From contig JARLIR010000147.1 in NCBI GenBank assembly GCA_031291635.1, positions 1 to 34,586 on the forward strand: a stretch of DNA of 34,586 bases, given 5' to 3'. This stretch comes from Rhizomicrobium sp. GTDB lineage: Bacteria; Pseudomonadota; Alphaproteobacteria; Micropepsales; Micropepsaceae. A program made the position numbers and the translations under genes. Shown piece by piece: positions 18,364-26,425 of this stretch. Positions within the stretch are counted from its first letter, which is position 1. Each line of letters opens with the position of its first letter. The notes under the pieces are model-generated. The model saw nothing but the letters and a program-made list of their open reading frames with translations. It had not been told where the DNA came from and searched no databases.

Positions 18364-20595
18364 ATGGAAATGACCATGAAACCAATGACAACGCTGGCCA
18401 ATGAGTTTCGGCCAAAAGGCCCGCAACGCATCAAGCGGCGCCGGCTGCAAGTGGCCAAAGCCCTGCACGACTTCATCACGGATGAGGTTTTGCCGGGGAC
18501 TGGCGTGCCGGAACTGCAATTCTGGGCCGATTTCGACGCCATCCTGCACAAGTTAACGCCCGAGAATCGGGCATTGTTGGCGCGCCGTGACCAGTTGCAG
18601 GCGCAAATCGATGGCTGGCATCGCGACCATGCTTTCGAGCCCTTTGGCGCTGAGGCCTACAAGAATTTTCTCACCGAAATTGGCTATTTGCTGCCCGAGC
18701 CGGAAGACTTCACCATTGCCACAGAGACGCTCGACCCGGAAATGTCGACGCTGGCCGGGCCGCAGCTGGTGGTGCCGCTGAGCAACGCCCGCTACGCGCT
18801 CAACGCCGCCAATGCGCGCTGGGGCAGTCTTTATGATGCTGCTTATGGCACCGATATGCTGCTGGAGCCCTCGCAGCACCGCAGTTACGAGCCCATTCGC
18901 GGCGCCCGCGTGATCGCCTTTGCCCGCGATTTTCTGGACAAGACCGTGCCACTTGCCACCGGTGCCTATCGCGATGCGGTGGCCTTCCGCGTCACGGATG
19001 GTGAACTCGTCGTCGTGTTGAGCGGTGCCCGCACGGCAGGGCTGCGCGATCCCGCTCAATTCGCGGGTTACCGGGGCTTGCCAGAGGCACCGACCACGAT
19101 TTTGGTGGCCAACCATGGCCTGCATATCGAGATTGTCTTGGACCGCAGCCATCCGGTTGGCGCCAGTGATCCGGCGGGCATCTCCGAGGTCATGCTGGAA
19201 GCCGCCACGACCTCGATCATGGATTTGGAGGATTCCGTCGCCACCGTCGATGTCGAGGAGAAGGTCAGTGCCTATCGCAATTGGCTGGGTCTGATGACGG
19301 GCGAGCTTTCGGCCCAATTCAAGAAATCCGGCCAGGTGGTCAACCGCCGCCTCAATGAAGACCGCTATTACACGGCAAGGGACGGCAACTCGCTGGTGCT
19401 GCGCGGCACGGCGCTGATGCTGGTGCGCAATGTCGGACTGATGCCGCTGACGGACGCCATCCTTCTGGATGACGGCAGCCCCGCGCCGGAAGGCATTGTC
19501 GATGCCATGATCACGGCTGCGATTGGCATGCATGGCTTGGAGACCTTCGCCGACCAACATGCCAACACCCGCTGCGGCTCTCTCTATATCGTCAAGCCGA
19601 AGTTGCACGGCCCGGAGGAAGTCGCGTTCGCCGATAAAGTCTTCGATCAGGTGGAAGATGCGCTGGGGCTGGCCCGCCATACCATCAAGATCGGCCTGAT
19701 GGATGAGGAGCGGCGGACTTCCGTCAATCTCAAGGCTTGTATCCGCGCCGCCAGCCACCGCATCGCCTTCATTAACACAGGCTTTTTGGATCGCACCGGC
19801 GACGAAATCCATACTTCGTTCGAAGCCGGTCCGATGCTGCCCAAGAACGAGATGAAGAACACGCGTTGGATCAAGGCGTATGAGGAGCGCAACGTCGCTA
19901 TTGGTCTGCAATGCGGCTTTAAGGGCCGGGCCCAGATCGGCAAAGGCATGTGGGCCAAGCCGGACAAAATGGCGGAGCTCTATAAAGAAAAGATCGGCCA
20001 TGCCCAATCAGGCGCCAATACGGCGTGGGTGCCGTCACCAACGGCGGCGGTGATTCACGCGCTGCATTATCACCAGGCCGATGTTGCCTCGTATCAGGCG
20101 GCGAACCGGAGCTGTCCTCCCGTGGAGGCGTTGCTCGACATCCCGGTGATCACCGGTTCGCGGCCGACGGAATGGGAAATCCAGCGTGAGTTGGAGAATA
20201 ACCTGCAAGGCATATTGGGTTATGTCGTGCGTTGGGTCGATCAAGGCATCGGCTGTTCGAAAGTGCCTGACATCAACAATGTCGGCTTGATGGAAGACCG
20301 TGCCACCTTGCGCATTTCTTCTCAGCACGTCGCCAATTGGTTGCGCCACGGCGTTTGCCGCCGCGATCAGGTGATGACCACGCTACGTGAGATGGCGAGG
20401 ATCGTGGATGCGCAGAACGCTGCCGACCGCAACTACCGCGCCATGGCGGAGGATTGGGAGGACAACATCGCTTTCCAGGCCGCGACGGCGCTGATCTTCG
20501 AGGCCTTCAAACAGCCCAATGGCTACACGGAGCTGATTTTGTATCGCTTCCGCGCCATGGCGATCCGCCGCGACCGGGCTTTTGCGCGGCGTTAG
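18364..20595 (+). CDS. glcB: Malate synthase G
   Basis: Condenses glyoxylate with acetyl-CoA to malate, the second shunt enzyme. From the ATG at 18364 the protein has 743 residues, near the usual 720-730 of the G isoform and far longer than the A isoform. The catalytic acids are visible as E448 in LMDEERRT and D476 in NTGFLDRTGDE, with the same 28-residue spacing as E427 and D455 of the E. coli enzyme. RNVG and YIVKPKLHGPEEV blocks are also typical. The frame is open upstream to 18154 inside aceA, but those residues are not part of the family. In-frame ATGs at 18370 and 18376 are alternatives. Four bases separate it from aceA. Confidence 0.95.
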   Translation: MEMTMKPMTTLANEFRPKGPQRIKRRRLQVAKALHDFITDEVLPGTGVPELQFWADFDAILHKLTPENRALLARRDQLQAQIDGWHRDHAFEPFGAEAYKNFLTEIGYLLPEPEDFTIATETLDPEMSTLAGPQLVVPLSNARYALNAANARWGSLYDAAYGTDMLLEPSQHRSYEPIRGARVIAFARDFLDKTVPLATGAYRDAVAFRVTDGELVVVLSGARTAGLRDPAQFAGYRGLPEAPTTILVANHGLHIEIVLDRSHPVGASDPAGISEVMLEAATTSIMDLEDSVATVDVEEKVSAYRNWLGLMTGELSAQFKKSGQVVNRRLNEDRYYTARDGNSLVLRGTALMLVRNVGLMPLTDAILLDDGSPAPEGIVDAMITAAIGMHGLETFADQHANTRCGSLYIVKPKLHGPEEVAFADKVFDQVEDALGLARHTIKIGLMDEERRTSVNLKACIRAASHRIAFINTGFLDRTGDEIHTSFEAGPMLPKNEMKNTRWIKAYEERNVAIGLQCGFKGRAQIGKGMWAKPDKMAELYKEKIGHAQSGANTAWVPSPTAAVIHALHYHQADVASYQAANRSCPPVEALLDIPVITGSRPTEWEIQRELENNLQGILGYVVRWVDQGIGCSKVPDINNVGLMEDRATLRISSQHVANWLRHGVCRRDQVMTTLREMARIVDAQNAADRNYRAMAEDWEDNIAFQAATALIFEAFKQPNGYTELILYRFRAMAIRRDRAFARR

Positions 20596-20643
20596 CCGGA
20601 AAAATTTCTAAGCTTCCGCAACGGGACCGGGCTAATTCACGGG

Positions 20644-20693
20644 TTGACGTATACGGTATGCAGTTGACGTTTGCGGATTAGAAGTGCTCTAAT
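20644..20693 (+). promoter_or_regulatory. fadD promoter with duplicated TTGACG operator-like motif
   Basis: TTGACGTATACGG (20644-20656) and TTGACGTTTGCGG (20664-20676) are 11/13 identical and exactly 20 bases apart, two helical turns. The second TTGACG serves as a -35, with TCTAAT (20688-20693) as -10 after 18 bases. ATTAGA-N5-TCTAAT is a perfect inverted repeat at 20677-20693. A similar motif lies before the MerR gene. Confidence 0.5.
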
Positions 20694-20750
20694 AGGAATA
20701 AGCGGTGAGGTATACGCCGCAGGTCAGGGAAACGCTTTAACGGGTAAGAC

Positions 20751-22406
20751 ATGCTGAACGCCGTCGAACGGACTTCGGAGATTGCCTGCGCTGCCGTTAC
20801 GTCCATTTTGGACAAGACGGTAGCGGCCTATCCGGGCCGACCGGCGATGGATTTTCTCGGGCGCCACACCAGCTACGCCGAGCTCGGCCGGTTGGTGGCG
20901 CACGCCGCTTGCGGCTTCCAGCAGCTCGGTGTGCGCAAGGGCACCCGCGTCGGGCTTTGTCTGCCCAACACGCCGTATTACGTCATCTGTTATTTCGCCG
21001 TGCTGCGGCTGGGCGGCATCGTCGTCAATTTCAACCCGCTCTATGTCGAACGGGAGATGCGCCATCAGATCGAGGATTCCGGCACCACCATCATGGTGAC
21101 GCTGGATATCCGCCAGATCTACCCCAAAGTGGCGGCGGCGTTGAAGGACACCTGCCTGGAGCGAATCGTGGTCTGCCCGATGAGCGGCATCCTGACCTCG
21201 ATGAAGAGCGTCTTGTTCTCGGTATTCAAGCGCTCCGAAGTAGCGGAAATTCCAGACGATCTGCGCCATGTCACCTTCGAACGGCTAATCGCCAATGACG
21301 GCGTTGTGCAGGCGGCCGCCATCGATCCCCTGAATGACGTGGCGGTGCTGCAATATACCGGCGGCACCACGGGCGTGCCCAAAGGCGCCATGCTCACCCA
21401 TGGCAATCTGACCGCCAATGTCGATCAGCTCTATCGCTGGGTGCCCGCAAGTCAGCCGGGGTATGAGCGTATGATGCTGGTGCTGCCGCTTTTTCACGTC
21501 TTCGCCATGACGGTGGGAATGAATTTGGGCATCGCTTTTGGCGCCGAATTGATCCTGCTGCCGCGCTTCGAATTGGATCAGGTGATGAAATACATCACCA
21601 AGAAACGTCCCACCATGTTTCCGGGCGTGCCGACCATCTACACCGCTCTTATCGCCGCTGCTGAGAAGGGCCACGAGGATTTGTCATCCATCAAGGTCTG
21701 CATCTCGGGTGGCGCGCCTCTGCCGCTGGAAGTCCGCAATCGCTTCGAGGCGTTGACCGGCTGCCGCTTGGTCGAAGGCTATGGCTTGTCGGAGACCTCG
21801 CCGGTCGCCACCTGCAATCCGCTCGATAGTGGCGGCAAGGCCGGTTCGGTCGGTTTGCCTTTAGCGGGTACGACCATCGAAGTACGCTCGCCGCAGAATC
21901 CCTCTCATGTCTTGCCCGCTGGCGAAAAGGGCGAGATTTACGTTCGCGGGCCACAGGTGATGGCGGGCTATTGGCGCAAGCCCCAGGAAACCGCTGCCGT
22001 CATGGATGAGGATGCGCTGCGTACTGGCGATGTCGGCTACATCGACGAAGAGGGCTATGTCTTTCTCGTCGACCGTCTCAAGGATGTGATCTTGTGCGGC
22101 GGCTACAATGTTTATCCGCGCGTGGTGGAAGAGGCGATCTACCAACATCCCGCGGTGGCCGAAGTGGTAGTGATTGGGGTTCCCGATCCCTATCGCGGTC
22201 AGGCGCCCAAAGCCTTTGTCCGCTTACGCGACGGCCATAACGCCACCGTGGCGGAGTTGAAAGAATTCTTGGGTGAGCACCTGTCGCGCATCGAAATGCC
22301 CAAAGCCATCGAACTGCGCCGCGAACTGCCGCGCACCATGGTGGGCAAGCTGAGCAAGAAGGAATTGGTGGCCGAGGAACAAGCCGCCCACGGCGGAGGC
22401 GCTTAG
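20751..22406 (+). CDS. fadD: Long-chain fatty-acid--CoA ligase
   Basis: Activates fatty acids to acyl-CoA through an acyl-adenylate, the entry step of beta-oxidation. The 551-residue length is standard. Seen: the ATP-binding motif YTGGTTGVPKG at 202-212, SGGAPLP, the YGLSETSP adenylate motif, the RTGDVGYIDEEGY block, the DRLKDVILCGGYNVYP hinge, and the C-terminal catalytic lysine K533 in TMVGKLSKKE. There is no membrane anchor, so it is cytosolic or peripheral. It is the first gene of the beta-oxidation cluster with its own promoter. Chain-length preference cannot be read. A short-chain or aryl ligase is less likely given the downstream genes. Confidence 0.93.
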   Translation: MLNAVERTSEIACAAVTSILDKTVAAYPGRPAMDFLGRHTSYAELGRLVAHAACGFQQLGVRKGTRVGLCLPNTPYYVICYFAVLRLGGIVVNFNPLYVEREMRHQIEDSGTTIMVTLDIRQIYPKVAAALKDTCLERIVVCPMSGILTSMKSVLFSVFKRSEVAEIPDDLRHVTFERLIANDGVVQAAAIDPLNDVAVLQYTGGTTGVPKGAMLTHGNLTANVDQLYRWVPASQPGYERMMLVLPLFHVFAMTVGMNLGIAFGAELILLPRFELDQVMKYITKKRPTMFPGVPTIYTALIAAAEKGHEDLSSIKVCISGGAPLPLEVRNRFEALTGCRLVEGYGLSETSPVATCNPLDSGGKAGSVGLPLAGTTIEVRSPQNPSHVLPAGEKGEIYVRGPQVMAGYWRKPQETAAVMDEDALRTGDVGYIDEEGYVFLVDRLKDVILCGGYNVYPRVVEEAIYQHPAVAEVVVIGVPDPYRGQAPKAFVRLRDGHNATVAELKEFLGEHLSRIEMPKAIELRRELPRTMVGKLSKKELVAEEQAAHGGGA

Positions 22407-22450
22407 CCATGGAGATTCAGATGAATTCGTCCATTTTGTGCGGCCTCAAG

Positions 22451-22486
22451 TTGACGAATAGGGCAGAAACATTCCCTATACGCAAA
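22451..22486 (+). promoter_or_regulatory. MerR-type promoter/operator of the MerR-family gene
   Basis: TTGACGAATAGGG (22451-22463) and the inverted CCCTATACGCAAA (22474-22486) form an imperfect 13-base dyad (10/13). TTGACG acts as -35 and CTATAC (22476-22481) as -10 with a 19-base spacer, the long spacing characteristic of MerR-controlled promoters. The motif matches the two copies before fadD at 10-11 of 13 positions or better. Confidence 0.55.
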
Positions 22487-22514
22487 GCATCGGCCGCAAG
22501 GAAAGACATCTGCC

Positions 22515-22910
22515 ATGGACAAGATTTACTCGGTTACCGAATTGGCGCGCGAGTTGGACGTGACGGCGCGGACCATCCGGTTTTACGAGGATCAGGGGCT
22601 GATCTTGCCACAAAGGGCGGGCACCACCCGCGTCTACACGCATCGCGAACGCGCGCGCATGATTTTGATCCTGCGCGGAAAGCGGCTCGGTTTCAGCATC
22701 AAGGAAATCAAGGAATTCCTGGATCTTTATGTGGTCGATATGACCAAGGCCAGTCAGTTGCAGCTGCTCCTGACCAAAGTGCGCCAGAGGGCGCGCCAGC
22801 TCGCCGACCAGAAGCGCGCCTTGGACGAGACTTTACGCGAATTGAAAGACATCGAGAAACTTACCGTCGAGGCCCTGGTGAAAAAGGGCGTCACGGTCGA
22901 AGCGGCCTGA
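22515..22910 (+). CDS. MerR-family transcriptional regulator
   Basis: A 131-residue regulator with the winged MerR helix-turn-helix at residues 4-40 (YSVTELARELDVTARTIRFYEDQGLI, in two helices), the wing through residue 70, and a coiled-coil dimer helix from about 80 to 118. It contains no cysteine, so metal sensing of the classical MerR type is excluded. Relatives in proteobacteria such as LiuR control branched-chain amino-acid and fatty-acid breakdown, and its position inside the beta-oxidation cluster supports that role. AGGAAA lies about ten bases before the ATG. Its promoter dyad with a 19-base spacer suggests autoregulation. The effector, perhaps an acyl-CoA, is inferred only. Confidence 0.88.
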   Translation: MDKIYSVTELARELDVTARTIRFYEDQGLILPQRAGTTRVYTHRERARMILILRGKRLGFSIKEIKEFLDLYVVDMTKASQLQLLLTKVRQRARQLADQKRALDETLRELKDIEKLTVEALVKKGVTVEAA

Positions 22911-22968
22911 CAGAAAGAAGCTTCTCTTTCTCTCCGGCTCCCCCAACCACAAGCCTGGAGAGATTGCC

Positions 22969-24105
22969 ATGAAGACCGTGGTCATCGCGGGATACGCGCG
23001 CACACCGTTCACGCCATCCAAAAAAGGGGCTCTGGCCGGGGTTCGGCCTGACGAAATGGCGGCGCAGTTGGTCCGCCAATTCGTGGCCCGCAACAAGGTC
23101 CGCCAGGACGACATCGAGGATCTGATCCTCGGCTGTGCCATCCCCGAAGGGGAACAAGGCCTGAATGTCGCGCGTTTGATTGGCCTCTTGGCTGGCCTGC
23201 CGCAGAGCGTCGGCGGCCAGACCATCAATCGTTTCTGCGGCTCGTCTATGCAAGCCGTTCATGCCGCTGCCGGAGCTATCCAGATGGGAGCGGGCGAGGT
23301 GTTCATCTGTGCTGGGGTCGAAAGTATGACCCGGGTGCCGATGACTGGATTCAACCCGTTTCCCCACCCCGGCCTCGCCCGCTCTCTACCTGGCGCTTAT
23401 CTCGGCATGGGAGACACTGCCGAGAACGTTGCTAAGCAATGGCATATCACCCGGGCGCAGCAAGACGCCTTCGCGCTCAGCTCGCACCAAAAGGCCGTCA
23501 AAGCGCAAGCGGAAGGCCTTTTTAAAGACGAGATCATCGCCATCGACACCGGCAAGGGTATCGTCGATAGCGACGGCTGCATCCGTGCCGACACCACACT
23601 GGAAGCGCTGGCGCAGTTGAAGCCAGCCTTCAACCAGGAAGGTACGGTCACGGCTGGTACGGCCTCGCCGCTTACCGATGGCGCCGCAGTGACACTCGTC
23701 TGCACCGCGGAATACGCCGAACGCAATGGCTTTACGCCATTGGCCCGCGTTGTCTCATTCGCCATTTGTGGCTGTGCGCCGGAAATCATGGGCATTGGCC
23801 CGGTCGGCGCCTCGCGCAAAGCCTTGGCGCGAGCTGGGATCAAAGCGAGTGCCTTGGATGTGATCGAATTGAACGAAGCCTTCGCCTCGCAAGCCTTAGC
23901 GTGCATTCAGGATCTCGATCTCAATCCCGACAACGTCAATATCGATGGCGGCGCCATTGCGCTTGGCCATCCGCTCGGTGCCACCGGCGCGCGAATCACC
24001 GGCAAAGCCGCTTCGCTGCTCAAGCGTCGTGGCGGACGCTATGCCTTGGCGACGCAGTGTATCGGCGCCGGCCAGGGCATCGCGACGATCTTGGAGGCGC
24101 TGTGA
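22969..24105 (+). CDS. fadA: Acetyl-CoA acyltransferase (3-ketoacyl-CoA thiolase)
   Basis: Releases acetyl-CoA from 3-ketoacyl-CoA, the last step of each beta-oxidation round. The 378-residue protein has the thiolase active sites: nucleophilic C90 in NRFCGSS, NEAFA near 304-308, H334 in GGAIALGHPLGATG, and C364 in QCIGAGQG. The ATG at 22969 has TGGAGAG upstream. Its TGA shares one base with the ATG of the next gene (TGATG), so the thiolase and the dehydrogenase/hydratase partner are coupled in translation, as expected for a trifunctional-type complex. A biosynthetic acetoacetyl-CoA thiolase is less likely given the partner. Confidence 0.94.
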   Translation: MKTVVIAGYARTPFTPSKKGALAGVRPDEMAAQLVRQFVARNKVRQDDIEDLILGCAIPEGEQGLNVARLIGLLAGLPQSVGGQTINRFCGSSMQAVHAAAGAIQMGAGEVFICAGVESMTRVPMTGFNPFPHPGLARSLPGAYLGMGDTAENVAKQWHITRAQQDAFALSSHQKAVKAQAEGLFKDEIIAIDTGKGIVDSDGCIRADTTLEALAQLKPAFNQEGTVTAGTASPLTDGAAVTLVCTAEYAERNGFTPLARVVSFAICGCAPEIMGIGPVGASRKALARAGIKASALDVIELNEAFASQALACIQDLDLNPDNVNIDGGAIALGHPLGATGARITGKAASLLKRRGGRYALATQCIGAGQGIATILEAL

Positions 24106-26411
24106 TGATCACCAAAGTCGCCGTTATCGGGGCTGGTGTTATGGGGGCGGGCATTGCTGCCCATGTCGCCAATGCCGGTGTGCCGGTGCTGCTGCTCGAC
24201 ATCGTCCCGCCAGGTGCGGCCAACCGCAATGCTATTGCCGCTGGCGCTATCGAAAAGATGCTGAAGGCTGAGCCTGCACCGTTCATGAGCAAAGCCGCAT
24301 CCCGTCTCGTCACTCCCGGCAACACCGAGGATGATCTTGAGAAGCTGGTGGATTGCGATTGGATCATCGAAGCGGTGATCGAGCGCCTCGACATCAAACA
24401 GGCGCTGTACCGCCGCATCGATGCTGTGCGCAAACCCGGCTCGGTGGTTTCCTCCAACACCTCGACCATTCCGCTGGCAGCGCTGCTCGACGGTATGAGT
24501 GACAGCTTTGCCCGCGATTTCTGCATCACCCACTTTTTCAATCCGCCGCGCTATATGCGGCTGTTGGAAGTGGTGTCTGGGCCCAAGACGCGCCCTGAAG
24601 CGGTGGCGAGCGTTAGCCACTTCGCCGATTACGCATTGGGCAAAAGCGTGGTCACCTGCAAAGACCGTCCTGGCTTTATTGCCAATCGCCTCGGCGTCTA
24701 TTGGCTGCAAGTGGCGGTGATCGAAGCGATTGATGCCGGTCTCACCGTGGAAGAGGCCGACGCGACCTTAAGCAAGCCCATTGGCGTGCCCAAGACCGGC
24801 GTTTTCGGTCTTCTCGATCTGGTGGGGCTCGATTTGATGCCGCATATCAACGCCAGCATGGCCAGCGCGCTGCCGCCAGCCGATCCCTTTCACGGCGCCA
24901 ATCGCGAACTGCCGCTGATCGGCCGCATGATCGCCGAAGGGTACACGGGGCGCAAAGGCAAGGGCGGCTTCTACCGCCTCAATCGCGAGGGCGGCGGCAA
25001 GGTCAAGGAAGCCATCTCGCTGACGACGGGCGACTACCGGCCCGAACGCAAAGCCGAGCTGGAACTGCCGAAGAAATTTAAAGACCTGCTGTCAGCCGAC
25101 AGTAAGGCGAGCCGTTATGCCTGGAAGGTAATGGCGCGGACGTTGTCTTATGCTGCGATGCTGGTGCCCGAAGTGGTGGATGACATCGCTTCGGTCGATG
25201 AAGCGATGCGGCTGGGTTATGCCTGGAAATTTGGGCCCTTCGAACTGATCGACCAACTCGGCGCCGATTGGTTCGCGGCGCGGCTGGAAGCAGACGGTCT
25301 GCCTGTGCCGGGATTGTTGCGCACCGCGCAGGGGCGTAGTTTCTACCGGGTGGAAGAAGGCCAGCGCCAGAGGCTCGGCACCGACGGCGGCTATCACAGC
25401 GTCGTTCGCCCCGAAGGCGTCTTGTGGCTGGAAGACATCAAGCGCACACGCCAGCCGCTGTTAAAAAATGGTTCCGCCGCGCTGTGGGACATCGGTGATG
25501 GCGTGGCCTGTTTCGAGTTCACCTCGAAGCTGAATACCATCGACCAAGACATCATGACCTTGCTCGGCAAAACGCTGAAAGTGGTGGGCAAGGATTTCAA
25601 GGCGCTGGTGATCTACAACGAAGGCAGCAATTTCTCCGCCGGAGCTAATCTGGGACTGGCGCTGTTCGCCCTCAACATCGCAGCTTGGCCGATCCTGGAA
25701 CAGACGGTTGCGGGCGGGCAGGCGACCTACAAGGCCGTGAAATATGCGCCCTTCCCCGTCGTCGGCGCACCGTCCGGCATGGCGTTGGGCGGCGGTTGCG
25801 AGATCTTGCTGCATTGCGACGCCGTGCAAGCCCATGCCGAAAGCTATATCGGTCTAGTGGAATGCGGTGTCGGTTTGGTGCCGGCTTGGGGTGGCTGCAA
25901 AGAGATGCTGCAGCGCTGGAAAACCCTTGGCCGCTTGCCCAACGGGCCAATGCCCGCGGTGATCAAAGTGTTTGAGACCATCTCCACCGCCACCGTGGCG
26001 AAATCCGCTGCCGAGGCCAAGGAGTTGTTGTTCCTGCGGCCGACCGACGGCATCACCATGAACCGCTATCGCTTGCTCGCCGATGCCAAAGCCAAAGCGC
26101 TCGAACTCGCCCGCGATTACGTCCCGCCGCAAGAAGGCGAATGGATTTTGCCGGGTGAAGGCGCTGCGGTCGGCATGCGCATGGCAGCGGAGAGCTTCCA
26201 TCGCCGCGGTCTGGCGACCAAGCATGACCTCGTGGTCTCGTCGCTGCTGGCCGAAGTGCTATCGGGCGGCGATGCCGATGTGACGCGGCCCTTGAAAGAA
26301 GACGAGGTGCTGGAATTGGAGCGCAGCCGCTTCATGACCCTGCTGCACAACGCCGACACCATCGCGCGCATCGAGCATGTGCTCGAAACCGGCAAGCCTC
26401 TCAGGAACTGA
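24105..26411 (+). CDS. 3-hydroxyacyl-CoA dehydrogenase / enoyl-CoA hydratase fusion
   Basis: Carries the two middle steps of beta-oxidation on one 768-residue chain. Residues 1-180 are the NAD-binding domain (GAGVMGAGI at 9-17, catalytic H143 in THFFNPP). Residues 185-300 and about 330-420 are 3HCDH C-terminal domains. Residues 460-660 are a crotonase-fold hydratase with the oxyanion-hole SAGANL (511-516) and both catalytic glutamates, E566 (GGGCE) and E586 (GLVE), 20 apart as in classical hydratases. The dehydrogenase comes first, the reverse of E. coli FadB; this layout is known in other proteobacteria. The frame is open from 23766 inside fadA, but the ATG at 24105 with GGAGG upstream is the clear start. 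Confidence 0.94.
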   Translation: MITKVAVIGAGVMGAGIAAHVANAGVPVLLLDIVPPGAANRNAIAAGAIEKMLKAEPAPFMSKAASRLVTPGNTEDDLEKLVDCDWIIEAVIERLDIKQALYRRIDAVRKPGSVVSSNTSTIPLAALLDGMSDSFARDFCITHFFNPPRYMRLLEVVSGPKTRPEAVASVSHFADYALGKSVVTCKDRPGFIANRLGVYWLQVAVIEAIDAGLTVEEADATLSKPIGVPKTGVFGLLDLVGLDLMPHINASMASALPPADPFHGANRELPLIGRMIAEGYTGRKGKGGFYRLNREGGGKVKEAISLTTGDYRPERKAELELPKKFKDLLSADSKASRYAWKVMARTLSYAAMLVPEVVDDIASVDEAMRLGYAWKFGPFELIDQLGADWFAARLEADGLPVPGLLRTAQGRSFYRVEEGQRQRLGTDGGYHSVVRPEGVLWLEDIKRTRQPLLKNGSAALWDIGDGVACFEFTSKLNTIDQDIMTLLGKTLKVVGKDFKALVIYNEGSNFSAGANLGLALFALNIAAWPILEQTVAGGQATYKAVKYAPFPVVGAPSGMALGGGCEILLHCDAVQAHAESYIGLVECGVGLVPAWGGCKEMLQRWKTLGRLPNGPMPAVIKVFETISTATVAKSAAEAKELLFLRPTDGITMNRYRLLADAKAKALELARDYVPPQEGEWILPGEGAAVGMRMAAESFHRRGLATKHDLVVSSLLAEVLSGGDADVTRPLKEDEVLELERSRFMTLLHNADTIARIEHVLETGKPLRN

Positions 26412-26425
26412 CGGAGCAAAACACC

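Noticed and set aside
18553..20007. A 484-codon open frame antisense to malate synthase
   Set aside because: Malate synthase G is certain on the other strand, and the antisense product is low-complexity, His/Arg/Gln-rich sequence with no family similarity.
22912..22931. Purine/pyrimidine-rich inverted repeat between the MerR gene and the thiolase gene as a terminator
   Set aside because: The arms meet with no proper loop and pair only with a two-base bulge. It is A/T- and purine-biased sequence just before a ribosome site, so a terminator is not supported.
23766..24104. Upstream extension of the dehydrogenase/hydratase fusion into the thiolase gene
   Set aside because: The NAD-binding domain begins right at the ATG at 24105, which follows GGAGG and overlaps the thiolase stop. 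The extension is out-of-frame thiolase.
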